From NCBI GenBank assembly GCA_037962975.1, contig CM075676.1, positions 23,617,001 to 23,681,000 on the forward strand: a stretch of 64,000 bases of DNA. The letters run 5' to 3'. The DNA is from Clitoria ternatea. Lineage: Eukaryota > Streptophyta > Magnoliopsida > Fabales > Fabaceae. The translations under genes were made by a program, and so were the position numbers. Each line of letters begins with the position of its first letter. Position 1 is the first letter of the stretch. A model generated the notes under the pieces. It searched no databases, was not told the origin of the DNA, and worked only from the letters and a program-made list of their open reading frames with translations. This document shows positions 36,217 to 46,996 of this stretch, piece after piece.

Positions 36217-37699
36217 TGTCAGCATTTTGGTCCTTTTTTCTAATTCTTTTAGGCTTAGCACAATTTGTAATTAGTTTCTAGGTTTCTTTTAATGAGTCCA
36301 AACCTAATGAGAGAGAGAACTTAGTTTTAGAAAGTAAGTTTAGTTTTGGAGAGGAATCCTAGTTTTAGAGAGTTCACAGTAGACTATTCTAGAGAATTAC
36401 GAAGAGGTCAACATGGGTTTTCATCTTTTCCATCCAGACACTGTTTTCTTTGCTTGTTGTAGTGCTCATTTCACGATGATGAGTGATTTAGGAACGGTTA
36501 TAGCCTTCATCACCTTGAGTGAGTAATCATTCATACTCTTAGGGTTTAGGACTAAGTCCCAATTGGTAAACAATTGTAATATGATTATTGCGTTGAGTTT
36601 ATGATTTCATTATTTGCTTGTTTCCATATCTAGATTTCATTTAATTCTCTTAAGATTTGTGACACCTTATTTGCGCTATTTGAATACGTACGATTAATCC
36701 TTGATACATGAACCTTAGGGAGAGATGCACCTAAGAGCATTTAAGGGAATTTAAGTCAATCAATTTCATAAAGTAAAAGTTTAACAATTTGGATTAATAC
36801 CTTAGGAGTATCTTTAATTAATTTTTTTCACACTTTTTAAGTTTACCATTTTTTGTATTCTTATGCACTTGAACTTTGAAACAATCAATTACTATTTGCC
36901 TAAACTAAGGTTCGATAATCCAACTTGCGCTTAGTGACGTGGTCCATGTGGGATCAACAATCTTTAGTATTACGCAATAGACTTGTGCATTTATGGGCCC
37001 TATCAGTTTTCCTTTCCAAGAACTTTATTGTTTGTGCTTTCCTTCTTTTTGCCTTTACTCTAAGTTTTGACTTTCACTTTGGTTTGTGTTGTAGTTTACT
37101 GTAAGTTCCATCCTATCTTATTTTTTCGTTTCACTTCCCCTAGTTGTAGTAGTAGTCTTCTCGGGTCAATCCATGATTAATCCTGGGAGTTCAATAAGGT
37201 TCTTTGAACCTGACCGACAGTACATAGTTCCCAATGGATAATCAAGCTATGTAGTAGGCATAATTTGTCTAATGTCGGGATAGAAGAAAGCCATTGAATG
37301 TGTTCCTTGTAATGATGGTGAGAATGTGTACCATAGGAAAATCCAATTGTTTAACCCAAATTTTATTTATGTGTACGAGGCTTTCTTCTTATGCCTCAAG
37401 TTAACCTTTCCCCTCAACCCATTCCAAAAAAGTATCCTCTAATCTACTAACGTTTCTGTTGGAAATATACACTAGGAGCCTATATAGGACACATAATTTT
37501 GAATAAGGCATTTATGTTAAATAATTTAACAACCTTCATTATCCCCTAGAATGGTAGGTCAATATGAGAACTATTCCTAAATTGTCTCTATTCAAGTATT
37601 TATATGGAGATATATAAATACGTAAAGTAGAGTGCGCGTGTATTGATGATCTAATCTCATATCATAAAGATAGATGATATCAAATCTTTACTTGGGCAT
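36217..37699 (+). mobile_element. LTR-like and transposon-derived debris
   Basis: The first 800 bases are LTR-like and non-coding (TTTTAGAGAG and TAGGGTTTAGGAC blocks, ending GGGCCCTATCA near 37010). It could be the other half of the fragment at 25800-26128. From about 37170 a broken frame reads like a plant transposon/gag-type domain (YVYEAFFLCLKLTFPLNPF). Assignment to a family is uncertain. Confidence 0.35.
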
Positions 37700-37940
37700 A
37701 TGTCACGATTGGGATCGTGACGAGAGACTAACTATAAAAAGAAAAGAAATTTTGTGAAATTCTTTTGAAAAATGGAGTCTCCACCAATATTTATTTAAAG
37801 ATAAAATATTAGGAAAAACTTTATTAAGACACTGGTCATAAAAATAAGATTGTAAATTTAGGAACCGAATTACAGATGAGGAAGATATTAGCACCCAACT
37901 TTGTCCGTTATAAAACAATTTCCTCAAATTGATTGTGCGC
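37700..37940 (-). repeat. left member of an inverted repeat pair (old LTR end)
   Basis: Its reverse complement shares blocks with 41520-41775: GGACAAA...GGGTG-TAATATCTTCC, the TAAAATATT block and GGAGTC(G/T)CCAC. The partner has the GTGGCGACTCC primer-site-like motif common in gypsy elements. Divergence is substantial. Confidence 0.6.
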
Positions 37941-40550
37941 GTTCTAAATAACCCATAAATTAACCTAACCTCTAAGAAAGGAAATAAACAACACGAACAA
38001 GGAAAAAGGAAATTTTGAAATAAGGTTAATAAGACGTCTCGTCCAAATTAATCTTAAGTCAAATATTTTTTAAAAATAAATAAATAAATAAAATAAAATA
38101 AAAAAGATTAACAAGATGTCTCATCCAAATTAATATTTTCACAAAGAAAAACATTATTTTTAACTGATGAAAAAAGAAATTAATACGATAAAATTAACAA
38201 GACGTCTCGTCTAAATTAACCTCATTGTAATAAAATGATGCTTCCAAATGAAATGGTAACGATGTAAAATTGATCAAAATAAAACGAAGACACATAAAAA
38301 TTACTAAAAGGAAAACGGTCACGATAGGAATTGTTCCCGCTCCTATATATTCCCGAGCATGTCGGGAAATCAGAGTTACGTAGTTCTTGGTAGAAATAAA
38401 ATTTGATATTTTTTAGGATTTTGAATGATTTTTTTAGATTTCAAAAAAAGGAAAAAAGGAAAAAGATAAAGATAAAGTTGAAACTTTAATTTTTGTTCAA
38501 GGGAAAGAGATGTTTTTTTTTTTTGTAAAAAGGAAACTTCATTGCATTCGTTTAGGAATTTTAATAAAAGAGGTGTCTTATGTGAGAGAAGAATACATGA
38601 CGAAGTATTCCGTACGTATATCACCCCTTTACGATCTTATAATACTGATGTAGACAAAGTGTTTGTACGACATCGTTATAAGATCATTGCATGATTTATT
38701 TCATGAAAACAATGATTTTAATTCTAAGAAAATGAATCCAAATTTTAGTATTAAATTGAAAATATATTTTTAGTTTTTAGTATAGTCAACAAAGAATATA
38801 AATTAACACACCTAAAAAAATAATAATTTTTTTGTTTTTTATGTCAAGCACCAAGAGAAGAGTAAAATAAAATAAAATAAAGAAAAAAGTTAAACTAAGT
38901 TAATTTTTTAAGAAAGGCCTATTAACAACGTAAAAAGGGAAACTAAAACAAGAATCAAAAGAAAATAAGAAATAAATAAATAAATAAATACATAAATAAA
39001 AAGGTAAAATAAAAAGGAGAAGAAAAACTAAAAAAAAAATAAATTAAGGAGTCAAAGCTTAAACTTACTCCCTTTTGAACCTAGCACCTTGCCCTTGCCA
39101 TCAAAACAACCATGTTTTCATCCTAAAATAACAAAACAAATTAATCATAATGTGACATAAATGCTCGAAGTACTCAAAATACACACTTGCCATTGGAACC
39201 AATGCAGTTTCGTTAGCATGCTTTCAAACACAAAAAACATAAACAGAAAATTTTTCGTTTATTTTAAAAACATTTTTTAATGTGGGCCTTGAATGATATC
39301 AATTAAATATCCTCTAATAAGAAAAATGAAATATTTATGTGAATAATATCTGATATGTTTTGGGTTCAAGTTTATATTAACTAATCTACGAGGGAACAAC
39401 ACATAATTAACTCTTAAAATTGTTGTTATAAATTAATTGATATATTATCATTTAAAGATTACACATATATATTAATTAAAAAGGTTGTCATAGTGGTATG
39501 TACGCTTGGAATGACATAGTTAAATTCATGAAAATAGTACAAATATTCTTATTTGTTAGTATTATAGATAAAGGAGAAAATAGTCACAAAGATAGGGATC
39601 ACTTTCCATTTGATCCCTTATATACTCTTATAGATAATAATATCACAAGAAAAATTCTCAGGTTTTTTAAAATTTAACTTAACTTTTATATTATATATTT
39701 ATTTATATCATTTTACTCACTTTCAATTATTCAAATAGGTGGACATTTTTTTTACTATCCGTCTTAGTTTTATCCATTTAAACAAATCATGTTTTCTACT
39801 TGATTTCCTTTTTACTACACACATCCTACCTATTTTTCTCCATCTAAACATATATTTTTTAATATTTTTCCCACATTCTTTTACTAGTCGTATCTTGTTT
39901 TATAAGCTTGGCATCTTAAAAAGTTTCACTACTAGAGTAATTTGTATCTCAGTCATATTTAAGAACTGGGTGCTTCTGGAGGCAGCGGTGCTTGTCTTTC
40001 AAGTGTGTTCCAAAATGTATGCAAATTTGAAGAAAGATAAAAGAAATAGATCCGAAAACTTGAAAATACAAATTGAAGCATATTCACTTGAACACCATCA
40101 AAGCTGAATCATTAGCAACTACTACGGATTATTGTGAACAAAACCAACATATTATTAACACTTGTAAGTCACTATTATCTAACTTGTTTATACTCTACAT
40201 AGATTTAAGTTAAAGCAGAGTTATTTATCAAAAGAAAAAGTGTCAACTTTTTTAAAAGCGTATTTAGCTATATTAAAAGAAACTTAAATCTATAATGTAA
40301 AACTATTTAAATAAATATAAATAATATAATAATACTAGTATAATCTTTTATATTAATTTTTTATGTTGTTACTCAATTTTGTCCGGGTTGCCGTTTCAAA
40401 AATAAAAATAAAAAGATAACAAGTTTTAAATCTTTTAAAAAATGGCTCTTAAAAATGTGTCTTGTTAAAGGAAATAATAAATAATATAAAAATAAAAAAT
40501 AAAGAAGAAAGGAAAAAGAAAAAACAAATAGGAAAAGTAGACTACATTTA
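37941..40550. other. AT-rich repeat-poor DNA with a 3-copy short repeat
   Basis: AAGACGTCTCGTCCAAATTAA recurs with changes at about 38030, 38112 and 38200, spaced about 85 bases. Elsewhere there are A-rich and TAAA runs (near 38060, 38970). No gene was recognised; the open frame near 39739-40107 looks like chance. Confidence 0.55.
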
Positions 40551-40552
40551 GT

Positions 40553-40670
40553 CTCACATCGAATGCTCTAAGATTAGAAGTTTATAAATTCTAAAATATA
40601 AATGGTTAGTGTTAATTAGTCCCACATCGAATACTCTTATAAGAGCATACTTGTCAAGTTACTATATAAA
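40553..40670 (+). promoter_or_regulatory. two USE-like elements with TATA boxes (snRNA-type promoter geometry)
   Basis: GTCTCACATCG (from about 40554) and GTCCCACATCG (40619-40629) match the plant snRNA upstream sequence element RTCCCACATCG. TATATAAA at 40663-40670 lies 33 bases after the second, the spacing known for Pol II snRNA genes. No U1, U2, U4 or U5 sequence follows, so this may be an LTR or TRIM-like promoter. Confidence 0.4.
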
Positions 40671-41023
40671 CAACACCTAGTAACACTTTAGAAACACACA
40701 AAAAGAGATATAATCCCTAGTACAACTATGAATATAACTTATTTCTGAATATACTCTGTGATTGCGGCCACATTAGAAAAGATTTAGTTTAGAATAATAA
40801 GAGAAGCCACCAAATTCAGATGTTAGCTTTAAAATTTTCCTTTGGTTCGGAAATAAGGTATGTTTTTTCTTTTATTATTTTTTCTTTTTTTAATTTTTAT
40901 CGTTGGATTTTTTCTATTATTTATGTTGGATATATTTATTCTGTCATTCATTTCATGTGTATTTATTTATTTATTTATGATTGAAATACATATATATCAT
41001 ATTTAAAAATTTATTTGAAGCAT
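40671..41023. other. AT-rich DNA downstream of the USE/TATA module
   Basis: No RNA gene or protein was recognised. Confidence 0.5.
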
Positions 41024-41385
41024 ATTACATTAATAGAGTGACTCTAAAAATTATATGAATAACTTTATTGGTATCGTGAGATACATTACATCAATATAGT
41101 TGTTCTAAAAATTATAAACAATTTTATTGGTGTAGTGAGATACATTACATTAATAAAGTTGTTCAAAAAATTATATGAATAACTTTATTAGTGTCATGTA
41201 ATACATTATATCAATAAAGTTGTTCTAAAAATTTTATGAATAATTTTATTGGCGTCGTGGAATACACTACACCAATAAAGTTGCTCTAAAAATCATAAAC
41301 AATTTTATCGGTGTCATGAGATACATTACACGATGAAATTGCTATAAAAATCATATTGGCATCGTGGGATACATGATACCCATTA
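41024..41385. repeat. tandem array of about six 60-61-bp hairpin units
   Basis: Units carry AATAAAGTTGTTCTAAAAA, then TATGAATAACTTTATTGG or TAAACAATTTTATTGG, then GTGTCGTGAGATACATTACA. Within each unit the first and second blocks are imperfect inverted repeats around an AT loop. The last unit is degraded. Confidence 0.88.
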
Positions 41386-41519
41386 AATAAAATCATAAGA
41401 GTACTTTCTAATAAGAATTACGTAACACAAATTTCCCATTGCACCTGGTAATACGTGGGAGCAAACTCAATTCTTTTCGGGTTCTCTTTTCCTTAAATAA
41501 TTTTTGTTGTTGTTAGGTC

Positions 41520-41775
41520 ACTTTTAAATCATTCAAAAATAATTACGCAGTTTACTTAAGCCACTGTTTCTTTGGAACGGACAAATAAGGGTGTTAATAT
41601 CTTCCCTATTCATAACCAACTCCCGAACCTAGAGCTCTAAAGGGTTTTTTCCAATATTTTACCCTTTTAAAATAAAAACAAAATCTTAGTGGCGACTCCA
41701 CACCTTTTAATAATTTATTTTTGAAAAATAAAGCCTGCTGGAATCGTTATCCGGTCGTCCACGTCTCGACGTTTT
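41520..41775 (+). repeat. right member of the inverted repeat pair; LTR end plus primer-site motif
   Basis: It contains GGACAAATAAGGGTGTTAAT, a TTTACCCTTTT block and GTGGCGACTCC, resembling the LTR end plus primer-binding site of a gypsy element. It is the inverted partner of 37700-37940. Confidence 0.6.
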
Positions 41776-43152
41776 ATATAATATTTTGAGATTTGTAAAC
41801 ATAGGCTAATACTTCAGGTCTTGAATTTGCCATAATAAAGTTTGGACGAGGGGAAAAAGTTTTAAGTACGTTTTTATCTTGGACGTTTTTTTTTATTTTG
41901 GCCCGTATAGTTTTAGTGTCTATATTTTTAAGTCTCCGATTGTTAATTTTAATTTCTTATCTATTTTTTTAACTACTAAATTAAAAAAACACTAAAAACA
42001 AAAGGTAGAGACTGAAAACAAAAGTAAGAAAATATAGGTACTAAAGATAAATAATATATACTATAAAGAGCACATATAGGATAAAAGTTTTAAAATTGTA
42101 AAATTTTGAAGTAAATTTAATGGTTAAATATTGATAACCAATTACTAGTTAGGATGTTAATTAATAGGAATTAAATTAGGTAAATTAAAATAAATGATTA
42201 AGTCAGTTAGATTAGGATTAACTTTAAATCGTCAATTAGTTTCAATAGCTAACCGAACGGATAAAGTTACTAAACTACCCCTAACCTATTAATAATACCA
42301 ATTCACCTCTCTTTTCCTCACTAACAAAAGAAATCAAAGCTTCTTCTTGTTTCCTTTTCATAAAAACTGTATCCACCACCCGGCACCATCTTCATCTTCA
42401 CTTCCTCCTCCCATCACCATAGCCATCACCTTCTTCCTCCATCTCTATTCTTTCGTCTTCCTCTCAATTCAAAGTAAGGGAAAGGTTCCATCATCACCAA
42501 TCTCTCCCACCATCCTCCGTCTCTATTTTTCTTTTCTTCTTCACACAAAGGCAAAGCTTCTTCTCCTTCCCCAAACTCTCAAAATAATGAGCTCCACCAT
42601 CCATGGGCTAGGATTTCACCTCTCAATTTCTAAACCCAAGGTAAGCAAGCTCAAACCTAAACCTCTATTGATGAATTTTCAAGGGTCCAACCCCAAATTC
42701 TTCCAATTCCATTGTGTAGTAAACTATTGAAGCTAGTGGGTATTGTTGGAAGTTTCGAGTTAATTCTAGAATCTCGTTCAACTTTATATTTAGTAAGTCA
42801 AAATCCTAAACTTTAACCCTTATTCAATATTTAGGTTCAATTCTTATTGAATTAGATTTTGAGTAACTTAGATTACGTTAAATTAGCAAATTAGAATTTA
42901 ATTAGGGATTGTTAAGTGATCAGGTATATGTATTGGTGTGTAGGTTTGGCACCAGTTGAGGAAGCGGAACCCTTGGCAGTATCAGAATATTTTTCATAAG
43001 GTATGGAGAGAAGTATTATGTTTGATTTACATGAATAATAAATAGGCAACCCTGAAATTAATTGTATATTTGATTGGTTGGAAATTATATGAATTATGTA
43101 AATTATTAAGGTTGCCAACGTTATGTTAATTAGAAAGATAATGATATAAGTA
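41776..43152. other. probable old gypsy LTR fragment
   Basis: U3-like AT-rich DNA is followed near 42310 by a CT-rich leader-like region. An open frame at 42347-42730 has splice-like AAGGTAAGCAAG inside. This pattern is common in Del-type LTRs, but no LTR ends were found and no known protein is encoded. Confidence 0.35.
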
Positions 43153-43941
43153 TGTGATCCGGTCTGGATACCGGCCCCTCAAGTTGTGACGTCAGCATGA
43201 CTGTTCCAGAAGGGCAACCGGTATCACAGGGCAGTATCTTCACACCGGTTATCCGCTCTCATCAGATACTTTATCCGTTCTCACCTCATCGGATACTTCA
43301 TCCACCCTCACTTCCCCGTCACGTATGACCGTTTGCCTCAGTATCACAATGAGATAAGAGGGGTTATAACTTATTAAGTGTGGATACTCTGCACAGCGGA
43401 ATGTGCCAATATCGCTTGCAGAAAGGAGTAGGTACGATCGCAGGTGTGATGTACGGAAAAGGTGATTATCCTCCATCCCTGTGTCAGGATCGTATACTGA
43501 TAATTGACCTACCCCCTGTCACATTCTGAGTACTGAGCCACTTTGACTGACACTCTATACACGGTATCAGAACCTATGGGCCCACCTGCATCCAACGATT
43601 CATTTTCCATGTCCAACTATAAATAGCATATTCCAATACACATGCAAGGTTACGTTGTTTTAACTCTCACCTTACTATTACATTGCTTAAGTGTTCACAG
43701 AGTTCATATACACTTTTCTAACTTGAGCGTCAGAGAATCTTCGCAGGTGACACTACCTTTCGCCCACTCCAACGCGAAACTCTGGTGTGAAGGATCTCCA
43801 GGACAATGAGACCGGTTTCTCCCACTGAGAGGCCGGACTACAATACCGGATACCCACTGTACCGGTGTATAAACACTAAAATATATATACTTTTGTGGTT
43901 GGTCCCACACCGGATCATAGACCCCGGTTCAGACCAGTTCA
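43153..43941 (+). repeat. Tat element 5' LTR
   Basis: It starts TGTGATCCGGTCTGG and ends CCAGTTCA just before the primer site. It is rich in ACCGG motifs and has a TATA-like ACTATAAATAGC near 43616. The start is inferred from the TG and the change in composition, because the partner LTR is absent. Confidence 0.6.
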
Positions 43942-43942
43942 T

Positions 43943-43962
43943 TGGCACGCCTGGTGGGACCT
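43943..43962 (+). other. Tat element primer-binding site
   Basis: TGGCACGCCTGGTGGGACC follows the LTR. It is a typical primer site of legume gypsy elements of this group. Confidence 0.6.
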
Positions 43963-44005
43963 GATAGAGTTATTCCCACTTTTCGCAGAAGTTTGGTAGT
44001 TCAGT

Positions 44006-44618
44006 ATGGAAGGAGATGGACACGATTTTGTTGATGGTCACGTGGAAGATGTGACCCATCAGCAGGCTGGAAGGAAACTCGTTTTTGAATCTCCTGTAAC
44101 CAACACGGGGAGGATGGTACCTGTGGCAACCCCTGACCCTCGAGACGAAGTTATAAGGAAGCTCAGGGAGGAGTTGATGGAGTTGAGAGGGGAGAAGAGG
44201 GGAACTGGGGGCAGAGTGACATCTCAGGCGGAGGATGCTCATCATGCATCCGCGAGAGAAAAGTCCACGACCCTCCAATATTCAAAGATCCCTATTTACG
44301 AGGAAGGGGAGCAGACTCAAGACTCTGGTGATAGAGTCAATACAAGGAGGAAGGAGCAGACAATGGTAACTTCTGGGGCGTACAGACTCAGTGTTCCTTT
44401 CTCAAGGAGACTCATGAGTGTCATTATCCCCAAGCACCTGCAAACAACCCAGCCACTTTCAATCGAAAAATATAATGGGGAGACTGATCCCACTAAGCAC
44501 CTTGATGCTTATGTGTATGAGGCCATGTATCTAGGAGCTGATGAGGATGTCATGTGTAGAATGTTCCCGAGAACACTGACAGAGGAAGCTCTTAGTTGGT
44601 TCAAGAGCTTACCCTTAG
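44006..44618 (+). pseudogene. Tat element gag N-terminus, cut by E2
   Basis: An open frame from ATG 44006 has a charged, coiled-coil-like N-terminus (LREELMELRGEKR). It then has the conserved retrotransposon gag start: LSIEKYNGETDPTKHLDAYV, then CRMFPRTLTEEALSWFKSLP. E2 begins within the next codons, so about two thirds of gag is missing. Confidence 0.82.
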
Positions 44619-46961
44619 TGTAACATCCTAGGTTATTTTTGCATTTATTTTTATTCAAACAATTACCTCTTACGATAAATTTTTCCTTTTCTTGAAAATT
44701 AATCGATATTTAGTGAAAAAGCATTTATTTTTACAGACTTATTCAAGTGACAGCAGTCACAGTTAAATTAATTAAATGAGGTCTAGAAAATAAAAGCAAG
44801 CTAATTTAAACACAACGGATGGGAGAAAGGGAAATCAGGGTTTCTCGCTTGAGCAAGGCCCCTACTCGTCTAAACGAGATTCCAGACTCTCACTTAAACG
44901 AGGTTTCTATTCGCTTGAACGAATACCTTTCACACATCGGATTATACACAACATGCAACCGGACTCCCAAAATTTCACTCTAAAAATGGTCCTGTGAACC
45001 CAAGAGTCATTATAGCTACCATGAAAGCATATGTATTTTAAAATATAGGTTTACATCCGGTCCGGTCTTAATTAAACACAACTAATAATAATACTAAGAA
45101 GTTCTTATATACAGATATATATCTCTATAGAGAGTCACTCAAAGTCACTCGGACCCTGGCACCGATCTCCCCCTTGGCGCGACTCCATGGCTCCTTCCCC
45201 CTCCCTGTCTCTGGTTACTAAAAAAAAAGGTGCAAGGGTGAGTGTTTGGCATTGTAATTAATATAGAATGGAACTTAACAAATATACATGCATATTTATA
45301 CATACACATCAAGCATCACTTGTAAGTAAGCATACCGAAACATAGTGTATTACATACAGTAACTATATTAAACCAACTACACAATTCCATCACATTCATC
45401 ACGATCACAACTGACTCTCATACAATCTGACTCCTAGTATCCGGATACTAAAGGATTGGCCTTCAGCTGGGGGTCCTACTTGACACCCCGTGAACCCTGC
45501 TTGGTTCACCGAGTCCTGCTTGACTCTCCACCTCGACCATTGGGTCCTACTTGACCACTGGGTAGCTCAACTGGGCACGAAAACCACGGGAGCCGGAAAT
45601 GAGGAGCTATCATATACCGTCGGCCATCCCATACCACATAATCATTCAACAGTTTGCCTTTCACATAATAATATCAATTCCTCATCACTCGGGTAGCCTT
45701 CTTGCTAACCCGACGTCACATAACGCTGATCACTTCAACATTAGATATCACAAGATCATAACATGATAACTCAACCATACCCGATCTTCCACTAATTAAT
45801 GAACCCAGTCCCACATGCACAAACATAAACACACAACTACGTTTAGCAACATTTTCCTTAACCTGTTTATATTACCTCAATGACCTGAATAAGAAGCGAG
45901 TCCTATTCTAATTAATTATAACCCGAACACCCCCCTTACTTTGGTTCCAAGCTTCGATGATCTGTTCTCTGTGTCGATTCCTTCCTCTGAGCACTAGTTT
46001 CGCAGTCTCAACTCCGTCACTCAGTCTTCCGTTGCTTAGCCTACTACCAACGAATCATAAAATACAGCTCGTCACTTCAACGCCCTTAGTTCATGGACTG
46101 CATTTAGGCTCACATTCACCAGAGGAGTGGAGAACAGCCACGAATATAGCCATGCATGGCTCTTAACAGCCAAAGAATAAAAGGAATAAGGGAATCACAA
46201 TTGGAACGGATCAGTAGACTCACCTTGAAGCCTCGATCACAGGAATGGGGTTCAATTGAAGTTTAGACACAAATGGAGTCCCTCTCCAGCGCATGCAAAT
46301 CAGCGTTAAGAGAGGAGAGAAAAAAAATGAAAGAGAAGGAACAGACCAACAGCAAAGGTAACTGTAAATAATGAAGAGGGAAGGAAGAGAATCTCCTTAT
46401 ATATATGTATAGCTCATGGGCAAGATCGTCTTTTCCTTTATTTTATTTGTATTCTTACTAAATTTAATCAATTTCACTATATTAAACTATTGCATAGTTA
46501 TCAAATCAATTACACTTATTTATTCCTACAACGTTTAATTATTCACAATTCTCTAATACTTCGCAAGAGTATAGGCCCAATATGAATATCGGCCCCCGAC
46601 GTCCTAACTTAGTGTTCATACCTCGGAAATCCGAGCTACAACCTGAGAGATCGGATACCTTATCCGTGCTCACCTCTTTGTTACCTACATCCGTTGTTTC
46701 AGTCATTATGAGGTTAATCCGGGCTATGACCCTGTGTGAGGCGCTCTCCTCACAACGGTTGGACCAGACCACCTAACTCTGTCCGCTCTTCTCCTACACT
46801 CCCGATCTTTAACTCTGCCTGCTCGCGCTTCAGATACCGATCTCGACACCGGCTTTCTTATCTCTGGCTAAGACAGAACAAATATTAAATAAAACTTCTA
46901 AAACATTTACTAATCATTTCCCATTTCTTATAATTCTCATTAAAACATCAGGGATGTTACA
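44619..46961 (-). repeat. E2 3' LTR (2343 bp)
   Basis: In plus-strand reading it begins TGTAACATCCTAGG and ends GGGATGTTACA. A minus-strand TATATAAGG at 46395-46403 is a likely promoter TATA box. Confidence 0.9.
44843..44926. repeat. series of short palindromes in E2 LTR
   Basis: Four spaced imperfect palindromes occur: CTCGCTTGAGCAAG, CTCGTCTAAACGAG, CTCACTTAAACGAG and TTCGCTTGAACGAA. The other LTR has the same set at 51846-51928, with a better first copy, CTCGCTTGAGCGAG. Confidence 0.7.
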
Positions 46962-46979
46962 TCCACCCCCCCTAAAAGG
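46962..46979 (-). other. E2 polypurine tract
   Basis: On the minus strand TTTTAGGGGGGGTGGA lies directly before the 3' LTR. Confidence 0.75.
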
Positions 46980-46982
46980 AGA

Positions 46983-46996
46983 TTTCGTCCCCGAAA
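46983..46996 (-). other. pre-PPT palindrome of E2
   Basis: On the minus strand TTTCGGGGACGAAA directly follows the pol stop codon. It matches the motif in E1 and E3. Confidence 0.6.

Noticed and set aside
40690..40900. Possible U-snRNA gene after the USE/TATA module
   Set aside because: The sequence lacks the conserved starts and Sm-site context of U1, U2, U4, U5 or U6.
41024..41385. Regular array considered as a CRISPR
   Set aside because: There are no unique spacers; the units are tandem and diverged, in a plant nuclear setting.
42347..42730. 127-codon open frame with Ser/Pro-rich and hydrophobic stretches
   Set aside because: It matches no known protein, lies in CT-rich leader-like DNA and fits a transcribed LTR region better.
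46582..46776. Short open frames repeated in both E2 LTRs (also 45490-45696, 45957-46166)
   Set aside because: They recur only because the LTRs are duplicates; there is no protein similarity and no sign of coding constraint.
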